This document shows, one piece after another, positions 35,076 through 49,312 of a stretch of 64,000 nt of DNA. A program made the translations under genes and the position numbers. The notes under the pieces were generated by a model. The model was not told where the DNA came from. It ran no database searches and saw only the letters and a program-made list of their open reading frames with translations. Positions within the stretch are counted from its first letter, which is position 1; each line of letters opens with the position of its first letter. The stretch is from Apostichopus japonicus (Eukaryota; Echinodermata; Holothuroidea; Aspidochirotida; Stichopodidae). Location: the NCBI RefSeq assembly GCF_037975245.1, contig NC_092569.1, forward strand, positions 17,341,501-17,405,500, in the 5' to 3' direction.

Positions 35076-35681
35076 TAGTCTGATAGCAAATTAGTGTCGC
35101 TTATTGATCGATAGAAACTAGTGTAGAGAGGAAGTAGCTTTTTTTCAATTGTGTCCAATTATATCTCTTGCTGTAGTTTAAAACGTATTGTTAATGAAAA
35201 GATACAAATAATGTAGAAAGAAAATGGAGGGGAAAATGAAACTAGAAAGATAAAAAATAAACATGAGAGAATAACACCAAAAACAAACAGTTTATACTGT
35301 ATACACATTGCACCCACAAGAAGCATTCATAAGTACAGTAATGCACACATAAATAATCTACATGTACAGGTTAGTTGATTAAAAAATTGGGCAGAAATAT
35401 TTTCTCTTGAATGTTGAGACTACTGACATTATATTATCCTGAACTGGCTTCTTTTCTATTTTAAATAATTGGAGATTTACACAGCAGAAAACACTAGATA
35501 TAATATTAAATAATAAAATAGAAAGATTATATATCCAATTAAAATAAAAATAAAACACCTGATAATTGTATTTAATTAAGATCAGGTCATCAGTTTTAAT
35601 CTTACCTAACTAAATAAATTTGAACACTACTAATTCTACTTCAACTAGTATCTTAATACTACCTGCAAAGTACTTTGTTCT

Positions 35682-37210
35682 CAAAGGAAGATGACATACG
35701 TCCCATAAGATACTCCACAGGACGACCAAAAATCTTATCCTCCCACTACAAATAAATTCTTGCCCGCTAGATTAGAGCCTGAATCGTATCTTATTACCTG
35801 ATATTCTCGGACTCTTAAAATGGTGACGAAATATTTCTTTCTTTTTTTCCTACATCACAAAAGCTGGCTTTCTGTCTGTCATACAAGACAGCTCCTCATC
35901 CCGCGCGATGATTGTTCTCGAACACTACCAATTATATAACGCTTACGGGGCATACATTATGTATGCTTGAATGTTGCTAGATTCTGGGGAACTGGACACA
36001 ACTCTGTATTACCCTGTCGGGTTTAAGCTGGTTATTACGTGATCACATCGATGTAACAAAAGCGAAAATTCGACAACACAAAAGATAAAGACACATGCAA
36101 AAATTTGCATACGTGCATATTTATATGTACTATCGTTTGGCTACTTAACAATCTATAGCAATGTCGTATCATTGACAAAACAAAGCTTAACTTATATATG
36201 CTATTGTGTCCTTACTTGCATATTTACATTGTAAGATATTTCTACTTAGCACCCTTACAACTAACTATTTAAATTTCCAAAAGAAAGTTGCATCTTTGAC
36301 ACACATACATTTGTCACTTTCAATCGCGATTTTCTATCATGCTTCTAACCTTTTACAGCTTTTTGTTTTAGGGAAGTTAATAAGCGGAAAGAATTTCTAG
36401 TGTAAACAAATTAACACTTCCGAAAAGAAAACAGTGGTAATATAACTTACTTGATATTGCAGTCTAGACATTTATGGTATCTGGATAAATAGGTTGTGTT
36501 AAATGACAGTTTTTGAAGCATAACGAGAATGTTATAGTTTATGTAAAAACTATTTTCTTATGACAGAAATCTTGTGCGTATATGAACATTCACAACAATA
36601 TGAATGTTAAAGATCATTTGTGTATTATGTATAGTGCCATTTTGATTCTTGAATGGGGTATGTGGAAGGGGGAGGGGGTGAGGTAGTCCACACAAACACC
36701 CGGAGAAATTCTTTCATACACTTAACATTCCATTTGTAAAGATCTAGCTTGCAACCTGTCTCCGAGGCTAAATAAGAATGAACATATGAAGAACTTTCTG
36801 ATTTATAGAATGCAAATCTAGAGTCTTGCCAGGTGATGACGACAACTCGCACAACAATGTTGTGAGATATCACTTTTAAATGCATACAAGTTGGACATCA
36901 TCATACCATCCAAATTTTACCATTCGTTAGTATATTGCTCCACATAGCCTTCACAAGTTAACAGAAGTAGGTACATTCATAAGTGCTAAGGCCCGCGGAT
37001 CTGTAAGATAATTGCTATGGAATCCCGCATGTTACATTTCAGGCCCACAGCGGGCTTAAGACAATTATAAGTGTGATACGCAGACATTTGTCGGTAACAT
37101 GTTCAGCCATGTTGGAGATAATATTAATGGCTGAAGTTCATTGGCGCCCTCTGGTAATATGGAGTCAAACTTGAACACCAACTAAGATTAGCTTTTGCAA
37201 ACTTCAGTAC
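35682..37210. repeat. second partial copy of the gene 2 flank block
   Basis: 35682-36925 aligns with 29793-31049, and the rest aligns with the gene 0 flank near 4690-4830. The two copies bracket 4.6 kb of transposon-rich sequence. It contains no gene. Confidence 0.65.
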
Positions 37211-40200
37211 AATATAGCCGCACACGATCGTGGTTCATATTCTCTTTGGCAACGGTGAAAAATCAAAGGGTACAAAAAAATATCTAATGTATTCGAACCT
37301 GGGCGATAGGGCCGATGATGGAGAAGAGGAAAGGAGAGGGGCGCTGGTGCGCACATTATTTAATTGTTTTATTTTCTCACAACATCGGTTAAGTTGTTGT
37401 ACCAAAAGAGGAAACTTTTGGTACACGAATGAAGTTAACGAAATTAAAATGATAGCAACATTTTGCAGTTATGCCCTTTTCGAAAAAAAAAAAATCAAAA
37501 TGTTATTTATTAATTTATTCCCTTCCCTCAGGATGGCGATCCACCACTATGTGCCTGAAAATGGGAACAGAAACATTACTTTACCCGCCACACCAAACAC
37601 CTACATACATCCCCGTGGACAACACCGTATTTTCATGCACTTATGTTATAGTTTGATGCTACACACTAGCAAGTATATCCTTTAACCGTCACATGCATGC
37701 AGATTTTTGGGGTATGTTGTTGATATAATTCTGCAAACAAGTTTCATACTAAGAGTAAGATTGGCAGATATTTTCTAGTACGTAACATTCCTCGTGATGG
37801 TACGATTGTCTTTTGTGATTTTTGTTCATGGGATTAGTTTCAAACAATGATGTTATACTTACGTGCATACGTACATATAATAAAAACCGGGGTCATGCTA
37901 AAATAGTACTTTGCAACTGATACAACATTGACCTATACAACCGCATTTATACTGACACATTTCTTGCCACTGTCATTTGTGTCTACAATGTGAGTTGTGT
38001 CTGATAATATGTAGCATTACCTGCTACTGCTAGTTAGCTGAGCACGATTACCGTGTAGGCCACTCCACGAATGTTAACAAACCAGTAGGATGTTGTGGTA
38101 TATTACCCAGTGCGCTAGGCCATCGTACCGTTCAATGTTGATGGTAAGCCTGTGTTCAAGAGCGAATATCAAAGTGCGCTAAGAAGGTATCACCACTAGG
38201 AGGAACCATTCACGGACCTTCCAGGCAATTATACATCGGCCTATATTGTCTCTTTTTTATATAAAGACGTACACAACTTCATTGAGTTGAAATAATAAGT
38301 TAACGGTTATAGTGAAGTGCAAGAGCAATTAACTGTGGCCTGGATTAGGGCTAGCGCTTTTTTCCATGTTGAGAAGTCCTTTGTTTATTTTATTAGAGGT
38401 GAATGTCAGTTAGGCCGCAGCAGAGGTCAAAGAGGGTAACGTTGCACGTTACGTCCACATAGGATATATCAAGAATGTCAAAGGTTACATGAGGTCAGAA
38501 GAGAGTTTGCATATACGGAAGATAATCTCACACTTTGTATAGGGATACCTCATAATTAGGACATCATTAATTTAGTGGGCTTCAATCAAGTCATTACTAT
38601 GGTAACAAAGAGCAAACAGGGTATAAACCTTGTAAAAATGGGAGTTTTCAGATGAAAGGATTCAGTTTATTTACATCATCAAAATATCTTTGAAGTTTTT
38701 TTTCTTTTCTCTCTCTGCCTTTTTGCAAGTTCTTTATAAATTATATTGTATAAATATTCGATATATGTTAGCAGTTGATAGCAGCAAGATCTCACTTCCA
38801 TAAAAGCAGGGCAGTTTGCATCGTGTCTCCTACTAAACTTGTCGATGTTTCATTGGCCAAGGGTCACATTGTCGTTACTGTATGCCAAAGGTTAATGGAA
38901 GTGAGTAGAGGATCAAGGTTTGAAACTTAATATACCGAGTAGAGGGAATGCCCTCCTGTTGAACTGTATGGGTATTTGACAAAATGAATACAAACTATGT
39001 TGGAATTCAATGCGGTCATATTCTCAAATGAGAATAAACTATTATAAACTTTATTATTTTAAATTGACTCTTCTTTAATTTTGACAGGTTCCCCATAACA
39101 GCAAGGGTACAAGTAATGGATCTCCTTTAACCAATCAGGAGTACCTACCTTCAGATGCCTGATATTCATTCCGCACTGGTCAAAGATAAACTGGTAACGA
39201 TGAATACCATTATTTTAAGACTTATACAGTTTGCTCACATATCGTGTTAGCTGATATTTGTTAACCTAGTAACCAGGTTATTCGTAGAAGTACCTTAGGA
39301 GGTTGATACGTTAAAACAATCAGCAAATTTTAAGTGGACTATAAGAGAGAGACTTTTAACAAATTATTGTTATCAATCCACCTGTTAAAAAAAAGTATCA
39401 TTGAATTGGTGTACAAAATACCACAATTTTAATAGCTGATACAGTAACTACGGTTCATGTACTGTAACACATGTTACCGGTTCACGAACACACAGTAGTA
39501 ATTACTGATGCACGGTTTTGGGACATGAAAATTAGTTGTTGTATCAACCATTCAGTGCGAGTTCATTAATACTCGATTCTAAAATGAAGTCATATCTAGT
39601 CGTTTTATGCTATACGTAGGCCTATGGATATACCCGAACATGGTCTTTCTTTGTTCTCAACATGACAAATTGGCGTTACTTAAAGAGAGGTGTGAACTGG
39701 AATCAAATGGTACCGTACCTCCTTTACTTCATCTTGTAGGTATTCTCATCTTCATAGACTCTTTTTCAAGTCGCGCATTTCTTTGTCTTACATGGGAACA
39801 GGTGAACATATTTGCAGTTGTTACAGTGCCAATTGTAACACATTTTACCGTGTTACGTACACAAAGTAGAAATTACTGATGCACGGTTGTGGGACATGAA
39901 CAGTGTTCCAGCTACGAGTATCGGCTGGCAAAATTGCATTAGGGTTAATCGTATCTTAACCATTTGTTCAGCTTTGTAATATCATATGAATTTGAACACG
40001 GACTTCCGGTTTCAAATTTGAGCAATAGCTCATCAGGGCAACGGATAAAGCATAAAAGCATGAGAAAAAGAGGCGTCCGCAAGGCGGTGGGGAGGGGGGG
40101 GGGGGGTAAGGGAGGACTCCTCCTTGGAAATGTAAAATTAAAGTAAAATAATGAGTAAAATATCTCAGAATTCCATAGCTTACGAGGGGTTCGCCTCCTT

Positions 40201-40701
40201 AACTTTCACTGGATCTTTGAAATAGATTTTGGAGAAAATAAACCGCTGTCTATGAATATGAAAACTTCAAGATGACGAAATATGAACTAATATAAAATAT
40301 TTACTTCTGTGAACTATGTTTATACTTTAGGGAAAATTTTAGGGTAAAAGAACAAGGAACCAAATAAATACCCTTCATTGATTGTGTTTCTTCTTTCTTT
40401 TTTTCATTTCTCCTTATTTCAAATTCAAAATAAAATTAGTTTAAAGTAATAATTGCATATTTTCTCAATCTGTCACTCACATTTTGAACAGATAATATCC
40501 TAAAATAAGTTTTCCTTAGAGTGTTCAATCCACGTAGATGATACCTCATTTAAATGTATTCGTTCAGATACTACCATTGCCTCGTCTCATCCAGGTGATT
40601 TGTTTCTATTATAACGAGAAGTATCTGTCAATTCTTAAGTCATTTTTTTCCACGATGATTATGAGAGGAATGACATGACAGACTATCCGTCATCAACTCA
40701 G
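37211..40701. other. unique spacer 3' of gene 3
   Basis: No match to the other spacers. The longest open frame (37230-37685, 151 codons) has no recognisable domain and no splice support. A pair of roughly 68-bp diverged direct repeats lies at 39463-39529 and 39833-39900, both containing AATTACTGATGCACGGTT. No poly(A) signal for gene 3 is obvious. Confidence 0.55.
39463..39900. repeat. dispersed direct repeat pair, about 370 bp apart
   Basis: Copies at 39463-39529 and 39833-39900 share TGTAACACAT, AATTACTGATGCACGGTT and GGGACATGAA. Confidence 0.75.
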
Positions 40702-41009
40702 TCAAGAGGTTGGTCGAATTTTCATCTCAACATATTGGACGTTGCAGTAATTATTATAATAAGAGTAGATCATTTCCCCGTTGCCTCCATTGTAGACACC
40801 GTTGAGGTTTTCATAAGTACAATATGACTTGCATCTGCTGCTGTATTGGAAATAATAGCAATAGCTATAACTATAACAATAAGAGCAATAATAATCAAAG
40901 TGCCACCATCCGCTTCTGTGCTTCTCTGCGCAGTTGAAGTTACCACATGCGTCATTGTCTCGGTCGTATGTGCTGAACTGCTTTCCTTTGTTACTAGAGA
41001 GATAATTAC
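40702..41009 (-). CDS. gene 3 last exon: FBG-B C-terminal with Tyr/Cys insertion
   Basis: 308 nt after the acceptor CTTCGCAG. It starts [20 protein letters not shown], keeping the calcium-site DRDND. Between GWW and ENLNG it has [20 protein letters not shown] then SRCKSYC. It ends EMKIRPTS-stop. The extra cysteines occupy the same positions as in genes 2 and 4, although the Tyr/Asn/Asp residues between them vary. Confidence 0.85.
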
Positions 41010-44000
41010 CTGCGAAGTAAGAACAGATCCATCAGTGGCTAATTTGTGAACAATAAAACTTAAGGTAAGCAGTTCGCTACGTTTCCACACCTTTCTAAGA
41101 ATCAGAAAACGTACTAAGGTTTCCACTTACTAAAAGGGGGGGGGGGTATCAGTTGTCTAATGGACAGATATTAAGAAAAAATTTTTTTTTATATCTTTAT
41201 TTTAATTTTAACACATTTTAAGAACTGGAATATTAACATTTAGTTTCCTGTATCCTAATGGAAGCTTATTGAAATATGTATTGTAGCTCATCATTTCCCA
41301 GGAGGGAATGTTGCTTTACATAAATATTTAGATTGTATAAATCATTTCCTCGTGAGAAGTGCCGAGTTGAATAGAAGTTGAAATCAGGCTTAATTAGCAT
41401 GATGTTTATTGGTGGGTCTGAGAAGTTGCATATTCACGCTACAATTAACACGTGGGCACATTTCATGTTTTCGGGAACTGATCGACTGATATATTGTTAT
41501 ACTTCACATATTTGGCAATGAACTTGTGTGCTTTTGTTATATGTATGTGATTTTGTCTTAACAAAATTAATTATCTTTATGTTGACCTTATTATGTCTCC
41601 TACTAAATAGATACTTGTATAATGGGTATACAGAACTTAATTACATTAATATTTTGATTAGAATCAAAATTTAATTATTAAATGTTACCTATGCGACCTT
41701 TTGTGTTTATTTAATTTATCAATGACATACAGAGATAGTCACACGACAAAATAACACGTTCCATGTGTTGGTTACACTTGTGCATGATTTATTTCTTGTT
41801 CCATAATTGGTGTTTGGGCTACATAAAATACTAGTAGCTTTTATCTTTCATACTAATAAATGGACTTGAAGCTAGATTTCATCCCATTCACCTAACCAGA
41901 GTGAGGACATATGACGGACCGGACATGGTAGGGAGGTTTTATATAAACAAAATCTTGTGTTACAGCATGTCAAAAATCCTAACGCTGTATATATTTAACA
42001 TTCACATGACATTTGTCACAATTTTAAAGTCAATTCCTTACTCAAAATTGACGTTTGATGCATCAGTCTGACATTAAACATATTAACAACAAACCTGCAG
42101 ATCCACTGGGACTGGTCCTGCTTCCCAGTTTATTCATTTTGTAGTTGGTGTCCTCGGACTCTATTTGAAATTCTGTAAACTCAGAATATAAACTCGTCCC
42201 ACCTGAAGTAGTAATGTCAAGTCGTAGCTTGTATTCGGCCTGATTGGTCAGGTAATGTAGTTTCTCATTCCCAAGCCATAAGTTTCTGCAGTTACCAAAG
42301 CCGTTTTTGTATGCAGCCCAGTTTTGATAAAAACTAGTACTGCCATCAGTGCGACGTTGAAAAACCTACCATGGAAACGATAGAAAGTGACATTTGATAT
42401 AAATAGAAGAAAATCCATACGGTTTTAACAGTTTTATAATACCTTTTAATTTGGGGTATTGCCATTTACATTTTTTAAGGTTCTGGATTACAATCGATTG
42501 AAAGAACTGAAACGTATTCATATGTTCAAGGTAGTTTTACACATAAACTGTCATATTTGAAACATTCAGTTATTATAGGATTATGATTATCATATCATAT
42601 CATATAATTAGTGCGACTGTTCGAGAGCATAAATTCATAAATTAGCAGCATTGAAATGACTCACGGTCCATCCTCCGTCGCTGTGCATTTTGCAGTGAAC
42701 ATTGAATGGAGACCCTGGCCATCCAGTTGGCATGATTGTATATACGCCATCTTGTCTATGTCCAGCGTCATAAACATCCTGACAGTCTGTATACAAGGCT
42801 TCACAAGTTTCACCGTCACCTTCATATCCCTCATTACAATAACACTGTCGTACTTCATTCTTGACATCACACACAGCATTGGTACTACATCTGTAGTTTT
42901 CACAGATTAGTCGGTTATTGTTACAAGAACACTGTTGTGTGCAGTCATCGTTAACGGATGTTTCACCATTCTAGAATTGAATAGTTGAAAAACATAAGAA
43001 AAATATTTATTTCAAAATAAATTTCGCCCTTGCATTTTGTGTTATCGCAACGTCACTTAGCTTAAGTTTCGTTTGTGTTTCATTTGCATGATCACGTGAT
43101 GTAAGTTTACAGTCTAAGTACTCACTGGTAAAACCAAGTTAGCTTCTGCTACGAAACACCCGCATTCACTCGCACTGATGCAGTCACTCCCTTGCATTAA
43201 GAACCCAGCTGGACAGGTGCAACCCTCAGTACCCAAACAGTCTCTGTTACAACCAGATTGTCCGTTGGGATCTTCACATGTTGCTTTGCAACTGCAGGTT
43301 CCGTAGATCATGTTCGTAGGACATGGAGTAAACGGTGTACCCGCTAGTTGGTAAGATCAAGAACAAAATATGGGATTTTAACAAGAAAATTTATATTTTT
43401 TGCTTTTTTGCATTTCAAAATTACCTATCAGTCATGACAAGTTTTACAGTAAATATCAAACAAGGAAGGACTTCTATTGAAAAGGTTATGCAGACTGTTG
43501 AAAAGGATCTAGTTGAAGATTTTGCATTAGAAATAAATTGGTTATGACATTATTACGTTGTAACGTTTCTACTTACGTGGATTAATTTCGTATGCGCCAA
43601 TTTGTGTAACCTTATATTGCCCCCATTCATCAGTGATACGAAAACCTTTGTATGCTGTATAGAAAGAAGCTCCATTAGATAATTCTATATCCACACGAAG
43701 TTCGTATTCTGCTTGATTCGTCAAATATGACATCTTTTCATTGCCGAGCCAAAACTCAGTTGAGAGAAAACCAAATCCATCTTTATACTGTGACCAACTC
43801 CTATTGAAATTAACATCACCGCTGTCGCGACGTTGTATGACCTATAACAATAGAGAAACAGATTGCGAAAACTATTACCACTTAAATACTCTCTCACAAT
43901 TGCACATAAATATTGGGAAATGGACAATTTATTTTACAAATTGTTGTAACTATTCACAAAGGTCGTCTCCAGAAATGATAGCTATTTTCCCAGTTACTGA

Positions 44001-47000
44001 GTGGATGCGACTTATTGATTACGACTACACATGTTAAAGTCATGATACCTAGATGCTAGCGAAAGGCTTTATATATGACATAAGCATTTCCAAGCAAACG
44101 TACCGTCCAGCCTCCTCCGCCAACGTCATTGTTGCAGTACACCTCAAATGGTTCTTCGAATCCATCTGGCTTGATAATGTATACTCCGCTAGAGTTGGAC
44201 GTAGAACACTGACTTTGGACGTCTCGGCAGTCCTTTGGATGTTCAGAACGTTGATAAAAGAAGTAGTGAGCCACTGTAGCATAGAGAGAAAAACATTGAA
44301 AATGATAAAATATGCTTTGTCTTCAATTTGTCAGACAAACGCCAAGAAATTATAATTATCTGTGATTTTAGAGGACGAATTAGAACCGCAGCAGGAAAGA
44401 TGGAATTAGACATTAATTTGAAGTAACATGAAACACCTTAACATCAAATTTGGTATAAATATTAATTTTTGTTTTAGATTATGTTGCATACATTTTTCTC
44501 CGCCTCTCTCATTTCCCCTCTCTCTCTGTTTTCTTTTTATTTTATGTTTTTTTTTAGAGGGAGGGGGGGGATTGAAGTAGGGTGCGGGCGAATTCATTTA
44601 TATTCTAAAACAAATGTCAAAAATAAGTAACTTGTCTTGTTTAAAAGTATATGTTGTAATTTTGTTTAATTGTTTTAAGTTGTGAAAGTTAACATATTAC
44701 ATGCTGTCTCACAAACATACTGTCAATAAAACTGAAACAGAAAGTCACCAAAGTTATCTTAATATTACTAAACACATTACTAATGTTAAAAATAAATATC
44801 TTACTGTCAGTGCCATCTGTAGTTGAAGGTAAAATTCTCCGATGAATACTCTAATGATGAGAAAAAGAGACACAAAAAAGATGTAAATATGTCATGTTTG
44901 TAAAGAACTATTGGTTTTCTCAATCTCATTAACCAAGTACTAACTTACAAGCAAATTAAAATGCAACACATTTTCGGAAAATAATACTTTGAAAATATTC
45001 AATAATTGAAATGGTTGTTCACCGACATAATTACCTATTGCCTACATCACGATGCTTGACAACTTCATTCATTACAATTATGCAATGTTTAATATTAACT
45101 TTGGAATGTGTACCCAACTTGGTAAAATGCGTAAAAAACAAATATAATTCACTGGAAATATTTCCTATATGTCATTGGGGTAAGGTGGGGGATTAGAATT
45201 TAAAATCAATCTGAATAGTTATATACATCAATTTAAATGCAAACTCATTTTCAATACTTTTGTTGATTTTTGCAAGGGCTCGGGTATCCATTAAAGGAAC
45301 ACAGATGAATATGTAAAAGCAGAATTAATCTTTCTCAGCGCTTTGTAAATGACGATAAATTAATGAAGATTAAGGAACCAAGTTACAAATTCGGATTTTG
45401 CTTTCTTACATTAGGAAAAATGTGAAAGAAATATGTTTGTTAACATTTAAGTTTATGAAATGGTTTTCATTTAAACAGTCATTCCAGCATATCACTAAGG
45501 TCGATAAAAGATTTTCTTGTATTTTGCTTATAAAGAAAACGTGATAAATAATCTTTAAATGTTGTATTTACACACACATAGCAATGTAGAAAACGTTGCA
45601 ATATTTTTATACAGGTATTTTTTACAATGGAAGTTTATGTTATCAACATTGTATGGTTTCATTTCTTTTCATGAAATTAACATAAAAAAAAAACTAATTA
45701 CACCATTTACGCAGAGATCGTTCGCAGTACAATCGCAACGTTGTCAGGGGTGATAAATCGAAGACGATTGGAATTAAGAAAAGCCTAATTGTGAAAGAAG
45801 TAAATTTTGTGAATACCAACGAAGTGATTTTAAGTTAAATGATAACTTGAGCCTATCGTTAACAAGATAGTTGCCAGTGTTTTCTTGCTTGATATAACAT
45901 ATCAAATATTTCAATGAATAAAGTAAACGACGTGAGTTAATGTGTAAAACAAACACAACAAACACCTTTATGTCTTTTACAAATTGAATTCAATAAGAAA
46001 GGAGATTAAGAAAGATTAAGAAGATTAAAAAAATGAAAATAACATGCTTTCAGTTGTAAATACACTAAAATGTTCAAAAATAATACGTGTGAATATATCT
46101 AACAACTGCCAATTTATCTGTGTTACAAGTCGAGTTTACGTTACGGTAAATACACAGTAAAATGAATTAAGAGTGCACGGTGTAAACGATAAAATTCAAA
46201 GTCGCCGAGAACTAGTTTTATGCTATAGTACCCTTGCATATACTTTTAAAATTCCAAGAGTTAAAACTGCTTGCTCGATAGTTTAGGACATACACTCTTT
46301 AATTGTGCATTAGTCTTCAAAATCATGAAAACCATTGATGTTTACATATGGAAGTACTGCATGGAATCTAATTGTTAAGTTCGATAATGCCAGGCAAAAT
46401 GAATTGGTGTTTTAATGAAACTTTCAATAATTGACCACCTCTTACTAAGAAGAAATCAAATAAAACTGTCAATGCGAAATATATTATAAAATCATAGTAG
46501 TAAGTTTCTAAAACCTCTCTTCTTTCTATGATAATCTATGCAGATTAAAAATACGTGTCGTTAAATGACGTTAATTGACAAACAAGGCAAAAGAGGATTT
46601 AATTACAAACGTTGTCAGCATGTGTTATATAATTTTTCCAAGCATTCAGCATAGACATTTCCGAAGTAACTATATCAAATTATTTGTTTGTCCTATAACA
46701 AAGAACGTTATCATTTTACAGTTCCACCTATAATATTGAATTAACTTTGTTGATACTATGAGTATGATATCAATATATCGACCATTATTTAACTATGTTA
46801 TCAATGTTCAACGATAAATTTCTTAAAACGATAGGATAAAGAGAAAGAGTAATGAAATGATCTATAGTTTTTACCAAATTTTCTCAATTATGCAACAGCT
46901 TATAAAAAAAAATTAACGTACACTAGTGGAAACTCGAAAGGGTAAATGCTGTACTTGGACAAGAAGAGTTTATGTAACAGAGAGCGGATTATAATTATTA

Positions 47001-47940
47001 TGAGTATTATTATTATTTGTTTTTTTTTTGGCTTGAACTTAAACCTTTTGAGCTAAAGTTGGAATTATTGAATCAATCAATGTCAAGTGTGTTTTTTTTT
47101 TCTTTCGGGTAAGATAAACCTATACTGTTGTCTTACAATACTTTGCGTACTAATGTAGTCAAATCGTTCGAGACAGTTATCCGTATCTGAAATGTTACGG
47201 GAAGTACTAATGAACTGAACTGTTCAACTGTCTTAAAATAATTTTCGCGAATGTTTTGTTTTATTCTGAAAATATTAACAGTTATCTACTAAACCATTCA
47301 GTACAACAAACAATTCTAATATCGGAACGTTTGTGTTAAATAACATTAATAAGCACCGAATGGGTAAATATATGCATTAAGGGGCACATAAGCGGGAGTG
47401 TGTGTTGTTTATTGAAAATATGAGAGAATGTTTCTTAAGGCAATGTATAATTTGTGATGTAACTAAACATAAGATAAAATTTGTTATTCCAATTTTTTTT
47501 ATAACTTCCAGTGCAGATATTACAACAACCAAAAACACATTCTCATGGAGGATGCTGAAGATTATTATTTTGAAAAGAAGAAATTTATGAAGAACAATTA
47601 TGATCAGCTCAGTACATACAACGTTAAATTAGGAATTGTAAAACAGCATATCAAGTAGTTAGATTTTTTTTTCAAATTTTGGGAGGAATTATCAAATCTA
47701 ACAAGCAAGTACACAACATATAAAGAGGTTATTCAGTAATTGAATCTTTCTACATGACTTTCTTTTTGTTGAAAATGTAACATCTTACCATCAAGAAAGA
47801 AACATGAACGCAACGATTTATAAGAACCAAGAACGAAAACTGTAAAATGTTTAACTCACCGTTTCTTCCGAGGACGTAAAAACGATCATTGTTGTGCACA
47901 AGAATGCAAATATTGCTCGAACAGCCACGGAAGGCTCCAT
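40702..47940 (-). CDS. gene 3: secreted FBG(truncated)-TIL-VWC-EGF-FBG protein, 8 exons, 554 aa
   Basis: Joined from 47860-47940 (signal [20 protein letters not shown]), 44815 region linker 44805-44850 ([15 protein letters not shown]), 44104-44273 and 43577-43841 (FBG-A), 43126-43343 (TIL), 42665-42970 (VWC/EGF/FBG-B start), 42095-42365 (FBG-B middle) and 40702-41009 (FBG-B end). All junctions are GT-AG and phases match gene 2. Differences from gene 2: FBG-A ends AYEINP so the splice gives PPGTPF, with neither the extra Cys nor the NAT sequon; the EGF-FBG linker is EALYT; FBG-B middle has GFGNCRN with an unpaired-looking Cys; the Tyr/Cys insertion is one residue shorter (HFDYYCSYCYSYSYC). The first five exons and intron 1 are closest to gene 1. 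The 3' flank departs from genes 2 and 4 right at the stop codon. Confidence 0.85.
44851..47859 (-). other. intron 1 of gene 3, about 3.0 kb
   Basis: Non-coding. Its first half (to about 46240) matches gene 1 intron 1 and its second half matches gene 0 intron 1. No transposon insertion is evident. Confidence 0.7.
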
Positions 47941-48089
47941 ATTTATGAATGTCTTGGTATAATATGAATGACAACTCAAATGAAATGCATCTCCAGAGGT
48001 AAGAAATGTCTTCGATGTTCCTGAAAACAACGGTTGACTTGAAGTGTGTTTATACAGTTGAAAAATGATGTCTCGCAGTCAGAACGCAT

Positions 48090-48205
48090 TGTTATTCTTC
48101 GTTGTTAGATACCGTCTTTCAGTTTTAAACAGGTAAGGATTCAAAGGCACCCATATACTATGGAAACTTCCAGTCCTTCAAGGAAGACCGTTACATGTTA
48201 CGTCA
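48090..48205 (-). promoter_or_regulatory. candidate core promoter of gene 3
   Basis: The minus strand carries TGACGTAA (48198-48205) and GTTTAAAA near 48123-48130, with the same order and about the same spacing as upstream of gene 2. Confidence 0.35.
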
Positions 48206-49312
48206 CGTTGCGGGAATATTTACATATTGTGCGACAATTTGGCATCTACAGTTTAAAGAGGTGTTTATTTAAAGTAAGGAAGCCGGTTGAGTAAAACCTT
48301 TCTTTAAATATTTTGAAAGGACACTTAACCAGACGAAGTTTTGGTGTCAAAAAACGCTACCCCTGTCATATATGGTGTATATTTTTCATTCAATTGATCC
48401 TCAAATAGGGGAAAATGTAAGAAAACAGGAATGGCATTATATTTTCTTTCATTTTTGGGGTTCTTAGTTCCATGGTTTATAATATCAGAATACAACTTTC
48501 TCCCAATGTTAAATATACGGCTGCAAATTGGTATACAACCGTTTTAAATGTGTTTTTTTATTCAAATAATTTCGTGGAATCAACGTCTTCTACCCTCTCT
48601 CCCATTTCTTGTCCCTCTCTTCTTTAGTATGTTGCGTTGTGACGTACGCCCACAATAAAGTGTACAAGGAAACTGGTACAGGAGTGGTTTGTCATAGGGA
48701 GGGGATAAGGGCCGAAACGGGGAAGGGCAATCGATATTGTCGAAAACATTGTGAAGGTTTGGAGTTCTACTAAAAAATGTATAATAAACGATAAAAATGG
48801 ATATCATCATTTCCCATTTACTAAAATAAACATTTGTTTACCATTACGGATGTTAGCCACATTTAGTGACCCCCCCCATACAGAGGGTAGAGAAAGGGCG
48901 CAACAACGTACACTTTTGGAGGTTCAATCCCCAAAAAGCAGTAAAAACTCCTTCAACATTTTGTTCAATAGTTTGCAAAATAAAGCACCTTGTTCCATCT
49001 AAGCACCCCCTGTTTTTACTAAAATTTTCCAAGGTAGCAAACGTCCCCTTAGACCCTTCCCTGGACGACAACAAATCTTATACCCCCAGTACAAACAAAT
49101 ATTCTTCCGCCGCTAGGTTAGAGCCTACATCGTATGAAACATTAGCTCTCGGACTCTTAGGATGGTGATAAAGATTCGTTTGTTCCATCATACAACGAAC
49201 GCTGGCTATCTGCCTGCCATGCAAGACATTACCACATCTCACGCAATGATGATTCTTGAACACTACCAGTTATATAACGGCTTACACGGCATACATGATG
49301 TATGCTTGTATG

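Noticed and set aside
37230-37685. Longest open frame in the window (151 codons, plus strand)
   Set aside because: No domain, low-complexity stretches, no conserved counterpart, and the overlapping paralogous segments do not keep the frame.
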